64,000 nt of DNA from Isoetes taiwanensis. Lineage: Eukaryota; Streptophyta; Lycopodiopsida; Isoetales; Isoetaceae. A program made the position numbers and the translations under genes. How positions within the stretch are numbered: position 1 is the first letter of the stretch; the number at the start of each line of letters is the position of its first letter. This document shows positions 59,151 through 64,000 of the stretch, one piece after another. The stretch is taken from the NCBI GenBank assembly GCA_021234155.1, contig JAJEKV010000019.1, forward strand, positions 5,222,284 to 5,286,283. Direction: 5' to 3'. A model generated the notes under the pieces. The model saw nothing but the letters and a program-made list of their open reading frames with translations, was not told the DNA's origin and did no database searches.

Positions 59151-59446
59151 TTTTTGGCCCCTTCGGGGCCTTAAGGATGGTGTAGGAGTGCATGTAATAT
59201 TGTGCATGGAGTTTCCTTAGTGCATGTAATATTGTGCATATAATATCTGTGCATGGAGATTCCTTAGTGCATATGAATCATAATAGAAAATGGTAGTAGA
59301 GCTAAAAACAAGCCATTACATTCGAAGTCCTAATATTAAGTGTGACATAATACCATAATAGATAATAGACAAATGGTAACACATTTAAAAAACAAACAGA
59401 CAGACAGACTCTGAAACCTAAAACGTGATTACTCTCTGCAATGGCT

Positions 59447-60557
59447 TCATAGACCACTGTTAAAGAAAGAAAAATTACCATGAGGCCAGAAAAGGGGCCA
59501 GTTCAAGCCATCTGTTAGAGCTGCCAGATTGGCACATGCATCCAAAGCAGTCGCATAAGTGTATTTATCCGGTTTCACCCCTTCAGCATTCATTTGATTG
59601 AAAAACTCCAAAGCCTTCTTTTTATTTCCATTCTGCACATATGCTCCAAGCATACTTGTCCAGGAGATAACATCACGGTAATGCATTTCATCAAACAATT
59701 GTGTTGCATTCTTAACATCTCCACAATAAGCATATGCTACAAAACAACAACAAGGTCTCCTTCAAAACCCATGGCAACAATGTTCTGATGGATCTTCTTT
59801 CCAGTTACCAGATCCATCATAGCAGCACAAGCGTCAAGAGCATTCACTTAAGTGACTTTATCAGGGACTATGCCCTCCAGCTGCATTTGCCTAAAAAATT
59901 CAAGTGCTTGATTCTCATGTCCATTCTGTGTACATGCTGCAATTATGGAGTTCCATGACACTAGATCATGCAGAGACATTTTATGAAAAATATTCCGGGC
60001 CTCTTGGATGCTCCCTTGCTGGGCAAATGCTGCTAACATTGAATTCCAGGAGACTACATCACGACGGGGCATCTTTTCAAATAACATTTTAGCACCATCT
60101 AGGCTTCCAAGTCTTACATAGACCCCAAGCATAAGGTTCCAGGAGATTACATTGGGTTCCTGAATAGACTCAAATACTGCCTGCGCATCCTTCAAAGCTC
60201 CACATCTACCATACATTTCTACAAGAAGGTTTCCCAAAAACCTAACTTTTCCATATCCATACTTATCAATATCCTTCTGAACCCTTCTGCCTCCTTCCAA
60301 ATCCTTAGTGTTACCACAATGCCGAATGATAGAAGCAAAATCCATGCAATGCAATCTATAGAGGCGTGTTTTCCCTGAATCAAAAGCTTGAAATGTGATA
60401 GTCTTACCAGTGGAAGTTGTTCTGCAAGCGCTAAAGAAATTTCGGCCCAAAACGATTGTTTTACCCCTCGAAACCTGGAAACACTGATCGTTTTAAGTCC
60501 GGCCATTCCAAGTTTCTTTCCTAAGCTTAAAGCTCTTAGGAGATGTCTTAGGGGCAC
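59447..60557 (-). pseudogene. PLS-class PPR protein gene, disrupted
   Basis: 60450-59848 contains successive PPR repeats (GNLLVEMYGRCGALKDAQAV, NVISWNLMLGVYVRLGSLDG, DVVSWNSMLAAFAQQGSIQE, DLVSWNSIIAACTQNG). A TAA (59848-59850) replaces a Tyr codon in the VTYVNALDAC context. The frame then continues and shifts near 59735 to VAYAYCGDVKNATQLFDEMH (59698-59447), with DVISWTSMLGAYVQNGNKKK. Homology ends near 59510, without E/DYW domains. An upstream start at 60557 (MPLRHLLRALSLGKKLG) in another frame looks like an organelle-targeting segment. Family role is organellar RNA editing or processing; this copy is likely dead. Confidence 0.85.
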
Positions 60558-61161
60558 TACAAGCTCAACAAGCTTCCCACCATCAGGCTCCTATGAGACC
60601 CCCACAAAACCACGCCCCCTGTTATAAGATCTGCCACCATTTTTTATGAAGAAGCTTCTCTCCTACAACGACGATCTCTTTAAATGGTAGCTTAAACTTA
60701 TCTTGCTAATCCCTGTTGTTGCAGATTTGCAAGCCCTGTTTCGTGCCCTAAAATGCTATCCACGAGGCTTGCATGTTCAGCCCCTAAAATAAAAAGAGGG
60801 CTTTTGTTGTGAGCCCTTGGATGTTAGACCATTGAAAAAAAAAGCTAAATCAACGACTAAGAAATGGTGCACTCTAGATGTACGCATTAGTACATCCATT
60901 CGAATACGCCATGAAATCTTAGGAAAACCTTTGTGAAAAGCATACAAAAATACAAAGAAAACCCCCTGTTATTATGCTACATATTGAACACCACATTCTA
61001 GAATGGGACTCGCATGAAACCAACAAACCGCCCGAATACCAAAGGACTTCCTTAACAAACTAGGATCGAGGACGAAGGTCACAGCCGAAAAGGACAGCAT
61101 GAAAGAAATGCCAAATTGGCCAAACCAGGCAGGAAGAAGCCCCTCCCCTGCATGGAAACAA

Positions 61162-61200
61162 TTCAAAGAGAATAAGGTACTGCTGAGAGAGAAGAGGAAG
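61162..61200. repeat. 39-bp direct repeat, left copy
   Basis: TTCAAAGAGAATAAGGTACT and the next 19 bases recur exactly at 61643-61681. The intervening 442 bp contains small hairpin-element copy 3. Confidence 0.9.
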
Positions 61201-61299
61201 ACTTAGACTTGCTTCTCATTCATCTCAGCAGATTTTCTACAATGGTGGATAGTGGGTAGCCGCACACATGCGAACTACCCAAAAAATAAAGGGAAAAAT

Positions 61300-61441
61300 C
61301 CAATTATATCATTTGGACCCCAACAAAATACAATGCTAATAGAGACTGGGCTAGTGTACCTGCCGAAAGCTTATCACCGGGATTAAAAAACCCCGCCCTT
61401 TCGGGTTTTCGAGGAAAAACCCTAGTGATAAGCCTTCGGCA
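61300..61441 (+). repeat. Small hairpin element, copy 3
   Basis: 17-bp arms (61361-61377, TGCCGAAAGCTTATCAC; 61425-61441, its complement with one mismatch) enclose the conserved core GATTAAAAAACCCC...GGAAAAACC. The left flank (GGACCCC, ACTGGGCTAGTGTAC) matches the flank of copy 1. The arms differ from those of copies 1 and 2. Confidence 0.72.
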
Positions 61442-61642
61442 AGGGGCTTGGACAAACGGAAGGCATAAAAATCGCTCCCAAAACCCACGAATGGAAAAGT
61501 CGAAACAGATGCCGCTCGCTAACCTGTACCTGCACATCACCAACAAAACAACAAGACAAAACAAACCTCCCAGAGTGGAGGGGCTGATTACGCGCGTGCC
61601 ACGCGATAAAAATACAATAACAAAGAAGGGGGGGAGGGTGGG

Positions 61643-61681
61643 TTCAAAGAGAATAAGGTACTGCTGAGAGAGAAGAGGAAG
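61643..61681. repeat. 39-bp direct repeat, right copy
   Basis: Exact duplicate of 61162-61200. It may mark a local duplication or insertion footprint. 61682-61999 shows no supportable gene. Confidence 0.9.
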
Positions 61682-61999
61682 CGCCGATGAGAAGTCGAAG
61701 CAGAAACGCGCCTAAAATAGCGAACTCCCAACTAGAATGGGCATGCGCCGCCCGCGTGCATGCAAAACATGCATGCTCGTCCCATTCTAGAATGGCGATC
61801 CGATGTCTCGGATCGATGGGATTAGGGTGCTTTGCTAAAATCTATGCCACATTAGGCCTAGTGTTTTGCTAAATTACCCTTCAATGAACTTTATAGATGA
61901 GATGAAAAATCTTATCATATCAAAATCATTCAGCACTGGAATTTGCAATAGTGGTTCGAATTTTCCGAAACACTTAGTGTTTCTTTGGCAGATTATTCA

Positions 62000-62600
62000 T
62001 CAGTCAATTAAAGTAAATATGAAGCTCCACTCATGTAAGCCATGAGTAAGTCCCACTTTGCCTTGTATGCATTGTTGGCCGAGACCATTGAATATTGCTT
62101 TGTTTTGTGTGACAATGTTTATGTCATATGGGCATTCAGACTTGTTTTCAGTCACATATGAATAATCATCAAATTCTCCTTGGTTCACCCCTGAATGTTG
62201 GCCAAGACTGCATTTTCTAGCCATGATGGTACACTTCCAGAAAGTTGATTATCTGATAACCTCCTAATTTTATGAACATGCATGGACTGTAAGCTTCTTG
62301 TTTCGCTAGGATTCATTTACGAACATGCTTGCAAGAAAGAACATACAATTCTGATAGGCTTTTCATAGTAACCCAAGTGTCTGGAATTTCACTTTCCAAC
62401 TCGTTATCATTTAACCACCTGCATAATGGTGTTTATTAGCATATTTACATAGACAATTGTATTCCTATATATACATAATAAATGACATACAAGGTATTCA
62501 AGTTTGTGAAATTTGTTGCCCATTCAGCTGGTAATGTTTCTTTTAATTTGCAGTGGTGCATCTTCATGGAATTCATTTTGATACATTAGCCATAATTAAA
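62000..62600 (-). pseudogene. LRR receptor-like gene fragments
   Basis: Minus-strand pieces in order: near 62560-62490 HHCKLKETLPAEWATNFTNL, near 62400-62330 NELESEIPDTWVTMKSLSEL, and near 62265-62200 IRRLSDNQLSGSVPSWLENA. Each is one leucine-rich repeat, and the spacing suggests single-repeat exons as in plant LRR receptor kinases. No kinase domain is in the window. Fragments are short, and the gene may continue beyond introns I cannot define. Confidence 0.5.
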
Positions 62601-62974
62601 GAAATATAAAATAAAATAAGAGGGAGGTGGACGAGGGTGAATTTCATAAAGAAATGCATGGTACACAAAATCATTTTCTATCTAACGTATTCTTCATATA
62701 TGCAACATGTATGATTTAATTCTAACTTATATGATAAATATCACACATATCATATTGTGGTCTAGTGCTAAAAAAACAACCTAGTTATCCTTTTGTTACT
62801 CTCCTCATTCTTGAGCTACCATAATTTTTTCGTGTTACAATGATGGCATTGACAAGATTGGTCTACAACCCAAATCCTTTAAACTTAATTCCAGAACACT
62901 TTTGTTAAAGCAATGTGTTTGGGATCCATGAAACCTTTAAAACAACATAAAGGTAATATGTTAAATGTTAAGAA

Positions 62975-63056
62975 TATATTATTACTTTAGCTCTTGCAAT
63001 ATCTTAAACTCCTTGTATATTATTACTTTAGCTCTTGCAATATCTTAAACTCCTGC
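62975..63056. repeat. 41-bp tandem duplication
   Basis: TATATTATTACTTTAGCTCT and the following bases to AAACTCCT occur twice in tandem (from 62975 and from 63016). Confidence 0.85.
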
Positions 63057-63567
63057 ATTACAATTCCCATCTCGAACAGACACACATTTGACATTAACAT
63101 CAGGTGCAACGGATATCTTCATTCTCTCTGGATGATTGTTTCCAATAAGAAGAAGCCGGTCTATTTGGATTCACAAAAGTGCAAAAATTGAATTATGAAG
63201 GAGATAGTATGGAGGAATTTCATCAAACTTTAGTGGCTAGGGATCCTCAACATCAAGTCTAAGGTTGTAGGTTGACTCTGTAGCTACCCCCTCTTCGAAC
63301 TTGCGTAGGAGGTTGTCTATTTGCTATGTACTCACCTAATATTTACTCAATACAAGATTTTGTCGCGGCGGCCTTTGCCGCCGCTGTGCAATGCCTTTTA
63401 GTTCATATTTTGTAAAGATAAATGGAGTATGATGTTGCCAATAAGTAAAAAAAAAAAAGGGATTAGCTTGCTTGTTATGGTTGTAAGTAACAAACAAACT
63501 ATGTAGAAGTCTCATTACTCAGAGTAATTCTCAGGGAGTAGCCCAGCTTTTTGAATCGTCCACTAGC

Positions 63568-63725
63568 CAAGTTTATGTGTTCGGATGACATACTCTCAAT
63601 CGAGTGCTCCTTGATTATATTAGGTTTCTACACTACTAAAATGCATACAAAAGGCAAGTTTATGTGTCCAATTTATATATTCTCAATCAAGTATTGTTTA
63701 ATTATATTAGGTTTCTACATTTTTT
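63568..63725. repeat. About 86-bp imperfect tandem duplication
   Basis: CAAGTTTATGTGT through TTATATTAGGTTTCTACA occurs from 63568 and again from 63654 with scattered changes. The remainder, 63057-64000, shows no gene; a small GGCGGCC...GCCGCC inverted repeat lies near 63365. Confidence 0.7.
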
Positions 63726-64000
63726 TGAGGAGTTAACAGGCGCATCATGTGCTTCCTAGCTATTGTCACATAGCTACAATTCATTTTTTATTTTTTCCAG
63801 CACGATATTGCAAGGACAATACAATACATCATAAGTTGCCAAATGTCCTAGAATATTTTATGAGAATGTATTGGGGAATGGAAATTGGGGAGCGGGGGTC
63901 CTGGGAGTGGGTCTTGGATTGAATCCCCCAGTTGCACCTCCTCACAACATGGCGATTGGGGAATTAACCTTTTGATGACCTGTTGAGCGGAATAGAAGCC

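Overview
The window is nuclear DNA of a land plant dominated by nested transposable elements. Plant evidence: a four-exon RPB10 gene with clean GT-AG introns, a PLS-type PPR gene remnant, and Ty3/gypsy chromovirus and Ty1/copia elements whose primer-binding sites match initiator-Met tRNA. The repeat load would suit a large genome (fern, lycophyte or gymnosperm), but the species cannot be fixed from this window.

Region by region. 1-1348 is a gypsy gag/protease remnant. 1349-7003 is a 5.65-kb repeat unit (copy A) carrying a captured FCP1/NIF-phosphatase-like fragment. 7067-7520 is a tandem repeat and about 7790-9318 a second gypsy integrase remnant. A second copy (B) of the 5.65-kb unit starts near 9305 and ends near 33113. 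It is split by a structurally complete copia element (9378-14301, LTRs 238/239 identical, TSD GGTAC) and by a 13.2-kb chromovirus-type gypsy element (16286-29481). 33114-38070 holds satellite-like repeats, a small two-exon ORF and a decayed transposase-like gene. 39886-40779 is RPB10. 41.8-52.4 kb holds unidentified and decayed coding segments, a cluster of GC-rich palindromes and a tandemly duplicated pair of convergent gene ends. 53.08-58.06 kb is a pentanucleotide microsatellite plus a LINE. 58.68-59.14 kb is a foldback element, 59.45-60.56 kb a broken PPR gene, and 62.0-62.6 kb LRR-receptor remnants.

The main discovery is inside the 13.2-kb gypsy element. Between its 5' LTR and gag lie two extra genes on the element's coding strand. 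The first (27231-25984) encodes a histone H3-like protein. It starts with the exact H3 N-terminus (M-ARTKQ), continues through about 280 highly charged residues unrelated to the H3 tail, and ends in a complete H3 histone fold. Some fold residues resemble CENH3, but loop 1 has canonical length. One TAA interrupts the frame between tail and fold. The second gene (about 25249-23705) is unidentified. Each gene has its own TATA box (CTATAAATAGA) with two copies of an about 67-nt hairpin upstream, a duplicated promoter-like module. The same element ends its pol in a chromodomain, so one retrotransposon appears to carry both a putative histone-tail reader and a histone.

A second genome-wide signal is that copies of one repeat differ preferentially at CAG/CTG, which appear as CGG/CCG/CGC in the other copy. 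RPB10 shows no such disruption. This fits base-calling error at CHG-methylated sites better than real mutation and would explain many frameshifts in the transposon genes.
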